Assembly: GCA_038503075.1 (NCBI GenBank)
Contig: JBCAML010000016.1
Coordinates: forward strand, 310,001 to 374,000
Source of the DNA: Gyromitra esculenta
Taxonomy: Eukaryota > Ascomycota > Pezizomycetes > Pezizales > Discinaceae
Reading direction: 5' to 3'
Length of the DNA: 64,000 nt
Part shown: positions 46,646 through 57,519 of the stretch, one piece after another
Layout: each line of letters begins with the position of its first letter
Numbering within the stretch: position 1 is the first letter of the stretch
Made by a program: the position numbers and the translations under genes
The notes under the pieces: generated by a model
Databases searched by the model: none
What the model was told of the DNA's origin: nothing
Seen by the model: only the letters and a program-made list of their open reading frames with translations

Positions 46646-47992
46646 TTAAACCTCATCATCCTCCTCAACCCCCCCTGGCGAATTATCCTCCTCCATGGCT
46701 TCTTCGTTCACCATAGTGTCCTCTTCCTCCATCAACTCGTCCTCCACTGTGGCTTCCTCGTTCACTGGAATGTCTTCGACCATCCAAGCTTCGTCCATCA
46801 CCAAAGAGTTTTTCATTGTTGTGAGAATGCCTATCACTGAGATTTCCTCCATCGCTAAAATAGTTTCCATTGTCGATTCGTATGTCATCGTCGGAATGTC
46901 TGTCATTGCCGGAATGTCTTCCATCGTCGAACCGGCTTCCATCATCAGAATGTCATCGGTTGCCGAGGCTTCTTTCTCCGCTGGGGTATCGATAATCTCA
47001 CCGATAGCCATCATGCCCTTTCGCTCAACATCACGATGCAGAAGGATCCTATGGTTATGCATTGCATGTTCAGCGTAAGTTGAAAAATCGCATTTAGGAC
47101 AAACCAATGGAACCGCCTTTGTATCATCAACGTAGCCACCCAATATCGAGGCATTGACGATGTTGGCCAACATCGTCCGGGCCCCGAAGGTAGGATGGTA
47201 TATGTTGATGTGAGCGAACATCCGGATTTTCTGGCTGGCTGCAAATCCACAGATATAGCAGACGAGATATTCGGTTGGTATGCTGAAATTTTTAATTCCC
47301 TTTGCACGGAAGTGGCTCGTCATGTGATTCGCCAGGTGTTTCCAGATTTCGCATTTGAATAGTGTTGCGAATGCACACTTGGTGCATTGATATTTTCCAT
47401 CGACAATTGCTTGAACTTTTACGGCGGTGCCTTGGGCTCTATCTCGAAGATGTGCTACCTCGAATGAAATCTCTTGGCGCATTTGTTGCATCTCGGGGGA
47501 GGGGGAAGAGGAGGATGAAGTATCGACATGGACTGCCTGCTGTGGCTGTGGTACTACCGTGTCGGATGGAACCTCTTCTTCTGCATGTGTTAGCTTGCTC
47601 TGGTTCTCTTCCCGCATCGCCTGTGCTCTCCCGTGCGTCCTGGCTTCATGTCGATCCCTCGTTTCTGCCGTCAAAAAGCTCAGATTGCATGATCTTCCCC
47701 GGCAGACAAATCTCTCTGAGTGGACCTGTTGATGATGTCTACGTAGCCAAGAGTGAGTGGTGTAACGCTTCAAGCAGTTGTTGTATTCGCATATGAATGG
47801 CCTGGTATTCTCGGGAGGAATATCAGGGGGTGGGGGTGGCTGCGAGGGCGTGACGGGGATAATGGAACCAGTTGGACGAGTATTTGATGCAAATACGTGA
47901 TTTGCGAGGTATTCGTTGGCGACAGTGATTGATGATGGCCCGGTGTTTCTGGGTAGAATGCCCTTGTCTTCGTCTGCAGGAGCTGGAGGCAT
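46646..47992 (-). CDS. C2H2 zinc-finger protein
   Basis: A single-exon frame of 448 aa (ATG at 47992). Zinc fingers visible in order: CEYNNC...HHQQVH (about 70-93), CRGRSC...HEARTH (about 95-119), YQCTKC...HLANH (about 200-220), YLVCYICGF...HINIYH (about 243-268) and VCPKCDF...HRILLH (about 298-320). The first two have the CX4C spacing; later ones are CX2C. A long acidic C-terminus contains degenerate repeats of MEDIP/MTDIP type (about 345-440), probably a low-complexity activation or interaction segment. Likely a nuclear DNA-binding regulator; targets unknown. Lack of introns in a 1.3-kb frame is consistent with its neighbours' style. Confidence 0.8.
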   Translation of the reverse strand: MPPAPADEDKGILPRNTGPSSITVANEYLANHVFASNTRPTGSIIPVTPSQPPPPPDIPPENTRPFICEYNNCLKRYTTHSWLRRHHQQVHSERFVCRGRSCNLSFLTAETRDRHEARTHGRAQAMREENQSKLTHAEEEVPSDTVVPQPQQAVHVDTSSSSSPSPEMQQMRQEISFEVAHLRDRAQGTAVKVQAIVDGKYQCTKCAFATLFKCEIWKHLANHMTSHFRAKGIKNFSIPTEYLVCYICGFAASQKIRMFAHINIYHPTFGARTMLANIVNASILGGYVDDTKAVPLVCPKCDFSTYAEHAMHNHRILLHRDVERKGMMAIGEIIDTPAEKEASATDDILMMEAGSTMEDIPAMTDIPTMTYESTMETILAMEEISVIGILTTMKNSLVMDEAWMVEDIPVNEEATVEDELMEEEDTMVNEEAMEEDNSPGGVEEDDEV

Positions 47993-48963
47993 CGTGAAGG
48001 TGGTGGTGGTGGTGGAGATAGAAATCGTGGAGGAGGAAATGTCTGCTGTTTGTGATAGGGAGGAATACCAAAGGTGAAAGGGGAATTGGGGTTTGAAATG
48101 CCACTTATAGTTTTTGGAGACTTTTTTTTAAATATCTTCGCAATAGAATGGGCTGTGTTGGCTGGGTGCGTTGAATAGGCGTGCAGAGTGGGGGCAAATA
48201 GCCCTTGGCGTGCACAAAATAGTATTTTGGTGATGGCTGTATCGTAGAATGGGAGTTGCGTGTGCCTGCTGGAGAAACACTGGTGGTGGGGTGGTGGGGT
48301 GGTGGGACGGTGGGGCTGGTCGTCGAGTGATAGTCAGTGCTTTGCGCTGTCTCTCCAATTCTATCTGCACCACATAGAAAAGCTGCGCCCACGAAAAGTC
48401 TGCATTTTAATCTGCAACTACATGTAATGCTGAGAGGTGATAATAAAACCCAAGAGATATACCTATACGCGCAACTGCAAGTAAATCTCTGGATAAGTCA
48501 AGTGTATTCTCTTGTTTAGCAGAGGATTGCAGATTTCGCCTTACAGCAGCAGCAAGACCACCCACAGGCTTCTCGAATATCCTTCAAGCTGTCTGTATTA
48601 TTTTCAAGCTGATGGTATATAGATTGCCAACCCAAATAGATGGAGTTGTCGAGGGTTCTGTATAAATGCGGGCTTTCGCTGAGCGATATCCAACTCTTTC
48701 GTCCAAAGACGAACAAGCTAGGTCTGGCGACGAGACTGCCAAAGCCGCCAAACTGGGCCTAAACCCTGCGTTCACGGGTCTGCGTGATTCTGAGAATCGC
48801 TTCAGCAGTGTAGAGGATCAAGTGGGGGAATCAATTAGGATACGTATACGTGTAGCCAGTATTCCCCTCACCCCATAGCCTCCATCCAGATCTCACTATA
48901 TACTTTACAGGCCATCGCCCAGGACAAACCTCATACATTAATACACCCATTAGTCTATATACA
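47993..48963. other. intergenic region
   Basis: Upstream of the zinc-finger gene and downstream of the NDUFAF7-like gene. It has a TACATGTA at 48419 and a short GGTGGGGTGG repeat near 48280-48310. No gene is supported. Confidence 0.5.
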
Positions 48964-50549
48964 CTAAATCGAACTCATAAAACTAGCATTCTTGTACCAA
49001 TTCAACATCGGATTATCACCGCTGACCGTCTCTGTATCCTCCAAACAAGCCCAACTCTTCAAAAACTCCTCCTGTTTCATCACCTTGGTGAGTTTCCCGG
49101 TTAGCGCTTTATACATATCATCCATAACCTCAAAGTCCGTCGGAAACAAAATATCAAAGAGACCCTGCTGGACCTATGGGTATGTTAGTAAACCTCCACG
49201 ACCACGACCACGACCTAACACACAGGGAGAGAGAACATACAAATGGCGTAGAAACCGGAATACTAATCCTTTTATACCTCGTCTGCACAACGGGCGCATT
49301 CACACCCTCTATCGCATCTGGTAGAGCATGGAAATCACTCATCAACAGTTTATGCGCCGGGAAGTTCTCCCTCAACACATCAAAAAACGCCATCATCTTC
49401 GTAGGTATGAATTCCGGCGTCGACAGATTCGGCGTGAACGGCAACCGATCTCTCAGGCGCCTCAAAAAGCGCGGCGTCTTAAGCGGATGATTATAGCCCG
49501 GCCTCGCAACCCTTTGGCGGATGCGGAGGAAGCGCTCAGCTACAGGATCCAGCTTCGGCACATAGAATTCGAAAAAGTCGCTGTTGGAGTCCACCATAAC
49601 GAGGCCTTGCAGCGGCTGCTCTGTTTCTGGATCATACCGGATCATGTCGTGCGAGAAGTTATCGAATACCTCGAGGGCGAGGAAGAAACACGGGTCTGGA
49701 ACGTAGGTGTTCCAGTTGAAGACGCTCTGGTTTATAATCTCGATCTTGTCGGCGTGTCTGCCCTGCGTAGCTTTCTCGCGCTGTAGAGCTGCGAGGGACT
49801 CGCTGATCTCGATGACCCGGTATTTGGTGCGTGCGTAGACGTCTGGGTCTGTGTCGTGGATATGGTCGAGGATGTTGGCCATCATGGTGCCGTTTCCGGC
49901 CCCCATTTCGTAGATTATCAAGTCGCTGTATGGGAACAGGGTCAGTTTGTAGTTCTCCACCAGATAGCGAGAGATGGCTTCGCCGTAATAGGGCTTGAAG
50001 AGCTCGGTGGGGGTGTGCCAGAGCTGGCGGATATCAGAGGGATTGGTGGCATCGAGATGGTCTTCGAAGGAGGTGTAGTATTTGCCCAGGAGGGACTGGA
50101 AGGCCGACTCGTCCTTGAGGGAGTTGAAGGGAAAGGGAGAGTCGGTGGAGAAGATGACGGCGTATTTAGAGAAATAGCCATAGTGAGGGTTATAGAGACT
50201 GTCTGCGGCCCCCCACCCGGTGTCAGAAATGATCGGCTCACAGCTATTCGGAGATCCCACCATCAATGAAATCCCGGACCAGCATCTTGACCCTCTTCGG
50301 CCGCTCTTTCCGCCCCGCCAGCATCTTCGCCGTCACCATCGGATACCGCTCGAATTCCTCGCTGTGGTCTCGCTGCAGAAACGTGCTTCTCGGCTGCCAC
50401 ATCCCCTTCCCGCTGTCCGCCGCCGCAGGCAGCGTAATATGCCGCCTGTGGCTCAGCCCGAACCCATTAAGCGAGGTCCGTACCGGCCGGAGACAGGCGC
50501 GCTGGTGGAAAAGCGAGCGGAAGAGCGAAGAGATGAACGGCGTGTCCAT
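48964..50549 (-). CDS. ndufaf7: NDUFAF7/MidA-like mitochondrial methyltransferase (complex I assembly)
   Basis: Three exons, 50549-50261, 50202-49241 and 49173-48964 (1461 nt, 486 aa). Joining exon 1 to exon 2 restores MLVRDFIDDSLYNPHYGYFSKYA, a hallmark N-terminal block of this family. The S-adenosylmethionine-binding motif is IIYEMGAGNGTMMANILDH, followed by YRVIEISESLAALQREK and a conserved ALEVFDN block. The family (DUF185) dimethylates an arginine of the NDUFS2 subunit during early complex I assembly in the mitochondrial matrix. The N-terminus (MDTPFISSLFRSLFHQRACLR) is a plausible mitochondrial presequence, which selects the ATG at 50549 over an upstream one at 50621. It diverges from a cysteine synthase gene 182 bp away. 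Confidence 0.88.
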
Positions 50550-50731
50550 TGGAGGATTATCGTGGTGGGGGCGGGGGTTGAGCTGCGGGAGTCGAGGTGC
50601 TGCGGAGAAGTTACACAGCATGCAACCGCCATTGCTTGACAGCTGCGGCTCTCTCCCACAGACGTCACCGCTCACACCCCCCACCACCACGATATCTCTC
50701 TACTGTACAGTATTGGCAGATCTAGGCGGCC
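50550..50731. promoter_or_regulatory. 182-bp divergent promoter of NDUFAF7-like and cysteine synthase genes
   Basis: Only 182 bp separate the two ATGs. This interval must contain both core promoters and 5' UTRs unless the NDUFAF7-like start is the upstream ATG at 50621, which would shrink it further. GC-rich near NDUFAF7; no TATA box is seen. Confidence 0.6.
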
Positions 50732-52109
50732 ATGGATAGATATTCTCAAACTACATTACTACTGGGCGGAGCAGCCCTCGGCGTCACTGTCGTCCTTGCT
50801 GCTCAAACCCTCAGCTCGGAGCGGCGGCGGCGCAGGTCGCAGAAGTCACCAGGGAAGGAAGATATCAAGAACGGGCTTGAAGAGTGTATTGGAAATACGC
50901 CTCTAATTCGTATAAAATGTCTATCAGAAGCTACAGGCTGTGAGATTCTAGGAAAAGCCGAAGTATCGTCTCTCCCTCGCCCAATCCATAGAATAAAAAA
51001 TACCCCCAATACTAACAATCCGTAGTTCCTCGAGCCTGGTGGCTCCGTCAAAGACCGTGTCGCCATGAAACTCATCCAAACCGTACACCCTCTCCTCTCC
51101 TCCCCTCCCACCACCTCCCACAACACAGCTAACACCCTCTCCCCAAAAGGCAGAAGCAGAAGGCCTCCTCACGCCATACAGCGGCGACAAAGTATACGAA
51201 GGCACAGTCGGCTCCACCGGGGTCTCCCTCGCAATCTTCTGTCGAGCACGGGGGTACCTCGCCCACATCTGCATGCCCAACGACCAATCCACCGAGAAGT
51301 CCGACCTCCTCACAAAGCTCGGCGCGATCGTAACCCGCGTTCCCCCAGCCCCCATCGTCGACCACCGCCAGTTCGTGAACCTTGCACGCTCCCTCGCCGT
51401 TGCGCAATCTGCCTCCCCGGATACCCCGGGTCGCGGCTTCTTTGCTGATCAGTTTGAGAATGAGGCGAACTGGCGCGCTCACTATGAAGGTACTGGCCCG
51501 GAGATATACCGTCAGTGTGGAGGCAGGCTAGATGCGTTTGTGGCTGGTGCTGGCACAGGCGGGACTCTATCCGGTGTGACGCGGTATCTGAAGCCGTTAC
51601 TACCAGAGCTTAAGGTGGTCCTGGCGGATCCCCAGGGGAGTGGATTGTATAATAGGATCAAATATGGTGTTATGTTCGATGTGAAGGAGCGAGAAGGTAC
51701 GCGCCGTCGCTCGCAGGTCGATACCATTGTGGAGGGGATTGGGATCAATAGGGTTACGGCGAACTTTGAAGCTGGGAGACCGCTGATTAATGATGCTGTG
51801 CGGGTTGGTGATGAGGAGGCTATGGCGATGGCACGGTTTTTGGTTGAGAAAGAAGGGCTGTTCGTGGGAAGTAGCAGTGCTGTGAATTGTGTCGCTGCTG
51901 TGCGCACGGCGCTGGAGATGGGGCCGGGGAATAGGATTGTCACCATATTGTGTGACGGAGGCCAAAGACACTTGTCCAAGTTCTGGGCAAAGGCTGGGAA
52001 TGTAGGCGGGGAGTGGGATATGACGCTGGAGACTGTGTTGGGCGCAGAGGTGACAAGACCGAGCAAACCGATTTCAGTATCGAGGCAACCAAGTGGGTAT
52101 GGCCTATAA
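50732..52109 (+). CDS. mcy1: membrane-anchored cysteine synthase-like protein (MCY1-like)
   Basis: Three exons, 50732-50962, 51026-51082 and 51150-52109 (1248 nt, 415 aa). PLP-dependent cysteine synthase/CBS fold: CIGNTPLIRI, the Schiff-base lysine in EPGGSVKDRVA, substrate loop EGTVGSTGVSLA, phosphate-binding AGAGTGGTLSGV and the GLFVGSSSAVN block. The N-terminus carries a hydrophobic helix (LLLGGAALGVTVVLAAQTL, about residues 9-27) followed by a basic run ERRRRR, an anchor as in yeast Mcy1, a mitochondrial outer-membrane cysteine synthase homologue. The micro-exon of 57 nt encodes the catalytic lysine. A true O-acetylserine sulfhydrylase activity is uncertain for this subgroup. Divergent neighbour of another mitochondrial gene. 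Confidence 0.87.
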
Positions 52110-52862
52110 AAAGGGGGGATATGGTGTTTGTAGAGTTGTGGATAGAGCGAAATCATACACTATCACTCTCAATCCGCCGAGTAAACCTTTCACATTCACC
52201 AGCTCGAGACGGTAACTGAAGGATTTTCCTAAAAATACTTCCTTTTGAACGAAGCACCTAACACACATCAATTCTCTTTCTCCGGCACAACCAGGCACCT
52301 CCTTCTCCTTCTCCTGCTCCCCCCACCTCCTTCGCCAGATCGATAACACGAGAGGAAAGCGATAAAGTAAATATAAAAATAAAAAACAACGCCCTGTACG
52401 GTAGTTAATAAGCGGGACAGAAAGATAAGGACATTAGGAACACTACACCACACACAAAAACCAAGTGTTCTTCACAATCCCCTTCCAAACATCCTTAAAA
52501 AGAGATAAAGACCGAAAGAGAGGAATAGAAAACTACGCGATCAAACATTCTCCCTTCCGTTAGATACAGACTGCAACACATCGTCACTCGCCAATATTAG
52601 GGAGGGGAAGGAAAGATATAAACATATTCAATAAGACGATAGAGAAGGAAAAAAAGGAAAAAAGCCCAAATCCCTTAATATACACAAAACGGGGGTGCAC
52701 CTCTCCCATCATGCGATGGAAGAGATGCACCCCCGTTTGAATAAAATTCGAAAGCCAGGCAATGGTAAAGATGTAAAACACAAGAGCGATGTAGACCATC
52801 CCGAGTAGTCTATTTTAACGGAGTTTTTTTTAAAAAGGGCGGGAGTGCCCCCTGGAAAAGAT
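52110..52862. other. intergenic region between convergent genes, with hairpin
   Basis: 3' flanks of the cysteine synthase (plus) and TFIIS (minus) genes. The only organised element is the hairpin at 52687-52738 (separate entry). Frames here are not supported. Confidence 0.55.
52687..52738 (-). promoter_or_regulatory. 24-bp hairpin in the TFIIS 3' flank
   Basis: An inverted repeat with 24-nt arms and a 4-nt loop (ATGC on plus). Outer arms AAACGGGGGTGCAC and its inverted copy are perfect; only two pairs (52700/52725 and 52705/52720) mismatch. Both mismatches become G-U wobble pairs if the minus strand is transcribed, that is, in TFIIS orientation 125-176 nt after its stop codon. It may be an RNA 3'-UTR structure, a processing or termination signal, or a small-RNA precursor. 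Confidence 0.75.
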
Positions 52863-54080
52863 CTATGAGAACTTCCATCTATGACCGCACAATTCACACT
52901 CGCAGAACTAGCGCCTCGTCAGCACGTCTATCTAACTTCTGGCCAGAAGGGTCAAACTCACAGTAGTCATAGGCTCATCAGCAGATCTGGTCTGCGCTTG
53001 GGTATACGACACTCTCTTCTGCCCACATTTTCCGCATGTCAGTTGGTCGCTGATACTCTTCTCGCTCTTCGGCATCATGGCAGCCTTCTCGTTCGCAGCC
53101 TTGATCTCACGATCTTCCTTCTTGCGCTCACTGCTCGCCATTTCAGAGCTCTCCATCGTTGCAAGACGCTCCGCTGCGATTTCACCCGAGATGACACGAA
53201 CGCGGAGGTTGTTCTTGGTGTCTTTAAGATTTAGGAGGAGGACTTGTATACGGCGACGGTACGGCTGATCAGTGCGCGATTTGTTGTTGATGTAAACGGA
53301 GCTCTCGACGGATTTGGCGAGCGTAAAGATATGGTCCGTTGCTATGAGGGGTTAATTGTTTGCTATCGGGAGAGGCGGGAGGGAGAAATACAAGCATCCG
53401 ACTCAAGCACAAGCACGTCATACATAGCACCAATGCAGTTGTTTCTCACTTGATCGCCCGTAACCTGCCAGTTCACGCCATCTGTGTTCTTATTCCTTTT
53501 ACTCGGATCCACCTTCGACTTTCCCTCCGGCTTCTTCCCGGATGGTTTTGGTGGGGACATGGTGTTGGATGTAGTCGGGGAAGACGTCGCTGTGCGCTCC
53601 TTCTTACCAGCGTCTTGCGCTGAGGATGAGGAACCGGGTTTGGTCTTCTGGTGCACGTCCTTCTTCCATTTCGCGACAATCTCCTTTGCGAGCTCGGAGA
53701 CAGACTTGTCCGGGTTCATACGGAGCTTGTTGACGGCCATGCCAACTTTAGTTTCCTAGAGGGCGCCGTTAGCACGGCAAACACGCGCACGGCAAACCAC
53801 CCCGAACTCCCAAATTCTAAATTCTAAATTCTAAATTCCTATCCAGCATCTCCATGTCCTAATAGCGCAGTAGCACACGTCCTCCGAGAACCCATCCCCG
53901 TTGATTTCTAGACCACAATAAATGCAGCAGAGGGGGTTGTCATACTCTCAGCAACTGCTCCGTGGCCACAACATCCTTTTTCAGCGAGCCCAGAATGTCC
54001 AGTAACGTCTGTGCAGGCAGTTTCTCTTTGACGGCCCTTTCCAAATTGCCAACATGGGCTTTCACATCCTTCGCGTCCAT
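52863..54080 (-). CDS. dst1: transcription elongation factor TFIIS
   Basis: Four exons, 54080-53946, 53755-53392, 53341-52962 and 52907-52863 (924 nt, 307 aa). Domain I (residues 1-80) is a TFIIS N-terminal/LW-type helix bundle (DAKDVKAHVGNLERAV to VGMAVNKLRMNPDKSVSELAKEIVAKWKK). A Ser/Pro/Lys linker leads to the central domain (VRNNCIGAMYDVLVLESDAS, RIQVLLLNLKDTKNNLR). The C-terminal zinc ribbon has CGKCGQ and CECELCGHRW, with the catalytic acidic loop QTRSADEPMTT, which stimulates RNA cleavage by backtracked RNA polymerase II. The last 45-nt exon supplies the second half of the zinc ribbon, so the splice at 52962/52907 is required for function. Length is normal. Confidence 0.95.
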
Positions 54081-54609
54081 TCTTGCTTGGAGTAGCTGGT
54101 ATGTTGGATGTTCGGGTAAGGGGTGGATGGGGTGATCTCGTGACTAACAAGGCTAGAGGGTGTCGAGTTTTTGTCGCGCGACACGGAAGGCGATGACGAT
54201 TGGGAAAGGACTGGAGGGGCGATTGTGCTGGAACGAACGAAGCAGAGAACAAGGGCTCTGTTCTGTAGAGGCAGGAAGAGCGAAGATGGTGATGCTATGA
54301 AGAAACAAAGGCGAAGAGGCTTGTCTACGAGACTCCTTTGATAGTCGACGTATGTCGTTGAGCTTCACGTGATGACCAACGGAGGTCGCGAATGATCTCC
54401 TTAGGGCTCAGGGTTGATAGCTGACTAATCTAGTCACAGTATATCACTCGAGGGCCCTATCAGGGTGGGCTGGACCTTTGTCATGGCTCTCCGCTTTGCT
54501 GTTTTTTCGGCTTTCTCGAGTGCTGGACTTCCTTTATTTTAATACAAGCAGTAGTTGCCTCTATCAATCCCAGGCTGATACTATTCCTCTTGCCACCCGA
54601 GCCGTACAC
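54081..54609. other. intergenic region upstream of TFIIS
   Basis: Promoter side of the TFIIS gene. No gene, repeat or RNA recognised. Confidence 0.5.
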
Positions 54610-54611
54610 TA

Positions 54612-54933
54612 GCTGAAAAATAAAATATGGCTTATTTATTATTTATTTATTTATTCATTAGGTACATTCAACTCGAAGGTTATGAATAAAATATGGCACA
54701 TAGGTTCACATAAGTAGCGTTGCAACCAAAACCTCATTTCACAGCACGCAACCTTTGAGTCCCTCCCCCAACAACACCGAGCCCCGGGCCCAGAAGATAT
54801 ATACATTAAGTTAAGAGCATGTAGGGCTGTAGAGAGCGTGAAGCGAGTTATGGACAGCACTCACGCCATTTGGAGGTTTCCTGGTTGCAGCCCCTACCCA
54901 GGTAAACCTATGTGCCATATTTTATTTTTTGGC
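54612..54933. mobile_element. MITE-like foldback element with nested retroposon tail
   Basis: Ends GCTGAAAAATAAAATATGGC (left) and its inverted copy (right), flanked by TA on both sides (54610-54611, 54934-54935). After discounting the 53-nt insertion at 54632-54684, the left arm continues ACATAGGTTCAC and matches the right end over about 32 bp with 3 mismatches; weaker inverted similarity continues inward. No coding capacity. Read as a non-autonomous Tc1/mariner-like element interrupted by a retroposon tail. Confidence 0.7.
54632..54684 (-). mobile_element. 53-nt retroposon tail nested in the MITE
   Basis: The 13-mer AATAAAATATGGC occurs at 54619-54631 and 54685-54697, flanking this segment as a target-site duplication. 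On the minus strand the insert ends with ATGTACCTAATGAATAAA followed by an (AAAT)n-like tail, the same 3' end as the insertion at 32439-32461. Removing it restores the left inverted repeat of the host MITE, which is independent support. Confidence 0.75.
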
Positions 54934-55116
54934 TAGTATTTTAGATAAAACTACAATAGCTTCAATCTCGACAAAACTCTCTATTATATATAAAACTTAA
55001 AATCAACGATGATGTCTGAGAAGCAGTAAAATACTCTGCAATGACATCATCCAAAGTGGCTCGGTTGAGAGCTTTCTGCATATTCATCGTTTTAGTATTC
55101 AATCCCTTGCTTTAAT

Positions 55117-55608
55117 TTAAACGGAATGTATGTTACCAACCCCATCAAAGCCCCTGATATAAGGAATAGCATTATCAAGGTCATACCCATATCCAATTTC
55201 CAAAATCTCCTTTACCTCACCGAAGAGCTCGCAAAGAAGCTTCTTAGTCCAAGCAGCTGAGTCGAGAAGAGGTTGCTGGAGCTATCAGTGATTTCATATG
55301 AGCATGTATATCTACGAAAAAGTAAAAAAAAACTATCAAAATATTTACCTTAACAGCGGCCACGCATCTCGGGCCTCGTCCATGTTGCAACGCAGAGCCA
55401 GGAAAGAGGGGATATAATTTATTATCCCATTTAAACACGATCGGAGTTTGTCGGGGAAGGTGTCGAGACTCTCTGATATGGTTAACCCGTGCCTTTTTAG
55501 TCCTTGCATTCTTCATGATTGCATCTAGCCTAATTTGAGCATAGAGCGGGAGTGGAAATCGACGATGGTATATAATCGATGCATCTTCGATAACACCTAG
55601 AGGGACAG
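55117..55608 (-). pseudogene. 3' part of a small host gene split by the LTR retrotransposon
   Basis: Coding-like sequence runs on the minus strand from the retrotransposon border to a stop at 55117, with an intron at 55282-55348 (GTAAAT donor, TAG acceptor, phase 0). Its 5' start (ATG plus nine codons) lies beyond the other end of the element at 61430-61459; the frame continues exactly when the element and one copy of the GACAG duplication are discounted, giving 149 codons before the stop. The protein has segments such as HRRFPLPLYAQIRLDAIM, PIVFKWDNKLYPLFPG and CELFGEVKEILEIGYGYDLD. I do not recognise the family. An alternative third exon is possible: donor at about 55136 and a TACTAAAAC branch point before ATGCAG near 55073, which would move the stop to about 55047. 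A downstream ATG (55516) might give a shortened product. Confidence 0.75.
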
Positions 55609-56052
55609 TTTCACGGATTGACGTAAGGGATGTCTCATGGTTTGACTGGTAATTTGTATCATTGATCAGGATGGTTGTATAATTCCTTTGTCGTTTGGTT
55701 ATGTTTAGGGTTGTTGGGATAATGTCTTTGTATTTCGGTTGTTGTCGGGTTGTTGTCGGTGTTACCGAAAAGCGGGGTATTTAAGGAAGGATTTCGGTCG
55801 CTCTTGTTTCTGTTTCTTTCTTTCCCAAGAACGTTCGTTAACTTCTTCGGTACTTGTTAAAAGAAATACTATCTCGATTCTATCTCGAATCCTCGCTGTC
55901 GCTGTTCATCTCGCCGCATTTATCTCGCCTCGAGATAGACCCGTCGTAGAACCTGTAAACGCCGCACTCTTTGAACGCGTCGATACCTCATTAAGTAGCA
56001 CTGCTCACCTTCAGGGATACTGAAGGGCTTAACGAAGGACGAGACCGTGAGA
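55609..56052 (+). repeat. 5' LTR
   Basis: 444 bp, starting TTTCACGG and ending CCGTGAGA, a short terminal inverted repeat. A TATTTAAG box at about 55778 could be the element promoter. It matches the 3' LTR along its length with scattered substitutions and small indels, so insertion is not very recent. Confidence 0.9.
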
Positions 56053-56115
56053 TTATGTTGTTTCCAACATCTACACCTTCTACCACTACCAAGACACACC
56101 TGACACTCCTCCACC

Positions 56116-57490
56116 ATGGAAGGAACCGCGTCGCCGCAAAACGCTTCCCACTGTAGGAAGCGTTCGCTCAGCCTACCGAGACGACCCTGCAGAATTATAC
56201 AATGAACTCAGGGAATTAAACCAAGCCCTGGAAGACCAGATTGACGTCCTCCAGGAAAGCGAATCTTAAAACGAGAAAAACTCAATACTGCCCGATCCAA
56301 ACCGATAACGCCCTCCGTCATGCGACCGAACAAGACCAACGGGTCACCGAAGCCGCCAGCCTAATTGCTCGACTTCGACAAGAACGGAATGAGGCTCGAT
56401 CCGCCACCCAAGCGCCCCGCTCCACCCAACCTTACAGCCTACCCCTCCCGCCGTCAAATACCCATCGATCGGAACGCACGCTGCAGAAAAGTTCGATGGA
56501 TCCCGAAAGAAACTCCCGGCTTTATTCTCCAATTACGCTCCAAGTTGACCGTCAACCGGGACCGTTTTGCCAATGAGACCACCATGATACTTTACACTAT
56601 CAATCGACCAAGGAGCTGCCCTGTAACAAGTCCGTCACACGGTTCTCCCTCAGGCCTCACCACTCGAACAACGCAGAAGAACTTATCGCCGCCTTAAACT
56701 GCTTTTGAGACCCAGACCCAACTGGAACTGCTCGACGAGAACTCCACCAGCTCCGTCAGAAAGCGTGATTTCGCCTACTTACCGATTTCCAAAGGATTGC
56801 GCCACGAAACTTTGATTTAGAACTCGAAGATGGACGCATTGGAACACGGCATGTCGAGGAGTTGAAAGAAGCCATGGTGTTTGCCCCAATCGCCTCGCTA
56901 ACCTCCCGAGATGATTCTTACCCTTACCCGACTGGATAATCGTATCCGAGCCTCGTAAGGCGTAAAAACGAGAAACGCTGATAATATGGGTCAATTCAGT
57001 GCCCCCGCCACCTTCACCCCTGCCTCCTCCTTTACCCCAGGAGGGTTAGCCCCATGGACCTATCTTTCGGACGTACCAGCAATCTTTTCGCCTCCTCGCA
57101 CCAACGATACACAATGGTCAACGGACGAAGAAAGCTCCTGAGGAAGAGAAACATGGCGCCGTGCCACTGGAAAATGCATGTTCTGTGCCGCCCCGGATCA
57201 CTCCTACGCCAATTGCCCTTCTGCTCCCAAAACCCACCACGAGAGGAGCCCTCACCGCCCCACCCGCTAACCGTTCGCCCCCGCTTCCTCCTTACCGCCG
57301 CCACCTCTCCCGCCTCAATTTTTTGCCCTAGAGTCTGCAAACGCCTCAAGCGAGGCTTTAAACTAGTCCAACCAAGGTCGATCAGTGACCCTACCTTGGT
57401 TTCAAATTTCTTACCTTTGTCTGCATTTTCTATTTCGGTTTTCGGTTTCTATAAGCGTGGAGGATCAATTAGATTTAACACTTTGTAGTA
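56116..57490 (+). pseudogene. degenerate gag region
   Basis: Begins at an ATG (56116) and continues in several frames with stops and shifts. Coding sense is shown by Arg/Gln-rich helical stretches and by a zinc knuckle at 57175-57216 with CX2CX4HX4C spacing (CMFCAAPDHSYANC). No intact product is possible. Confidence 0.75.
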
Positions 57491-57519
57491 GCATGCAAGA
57501 TTTCCCATAGTAATAAAAC

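Noticed and set aside
57054..57488. Continuous plus-strand frame in the retrotransposon as an independent host gene
   Set aside because: It overlaps the gag zinc-knuckle region in another frame and lies wholly inside the element.
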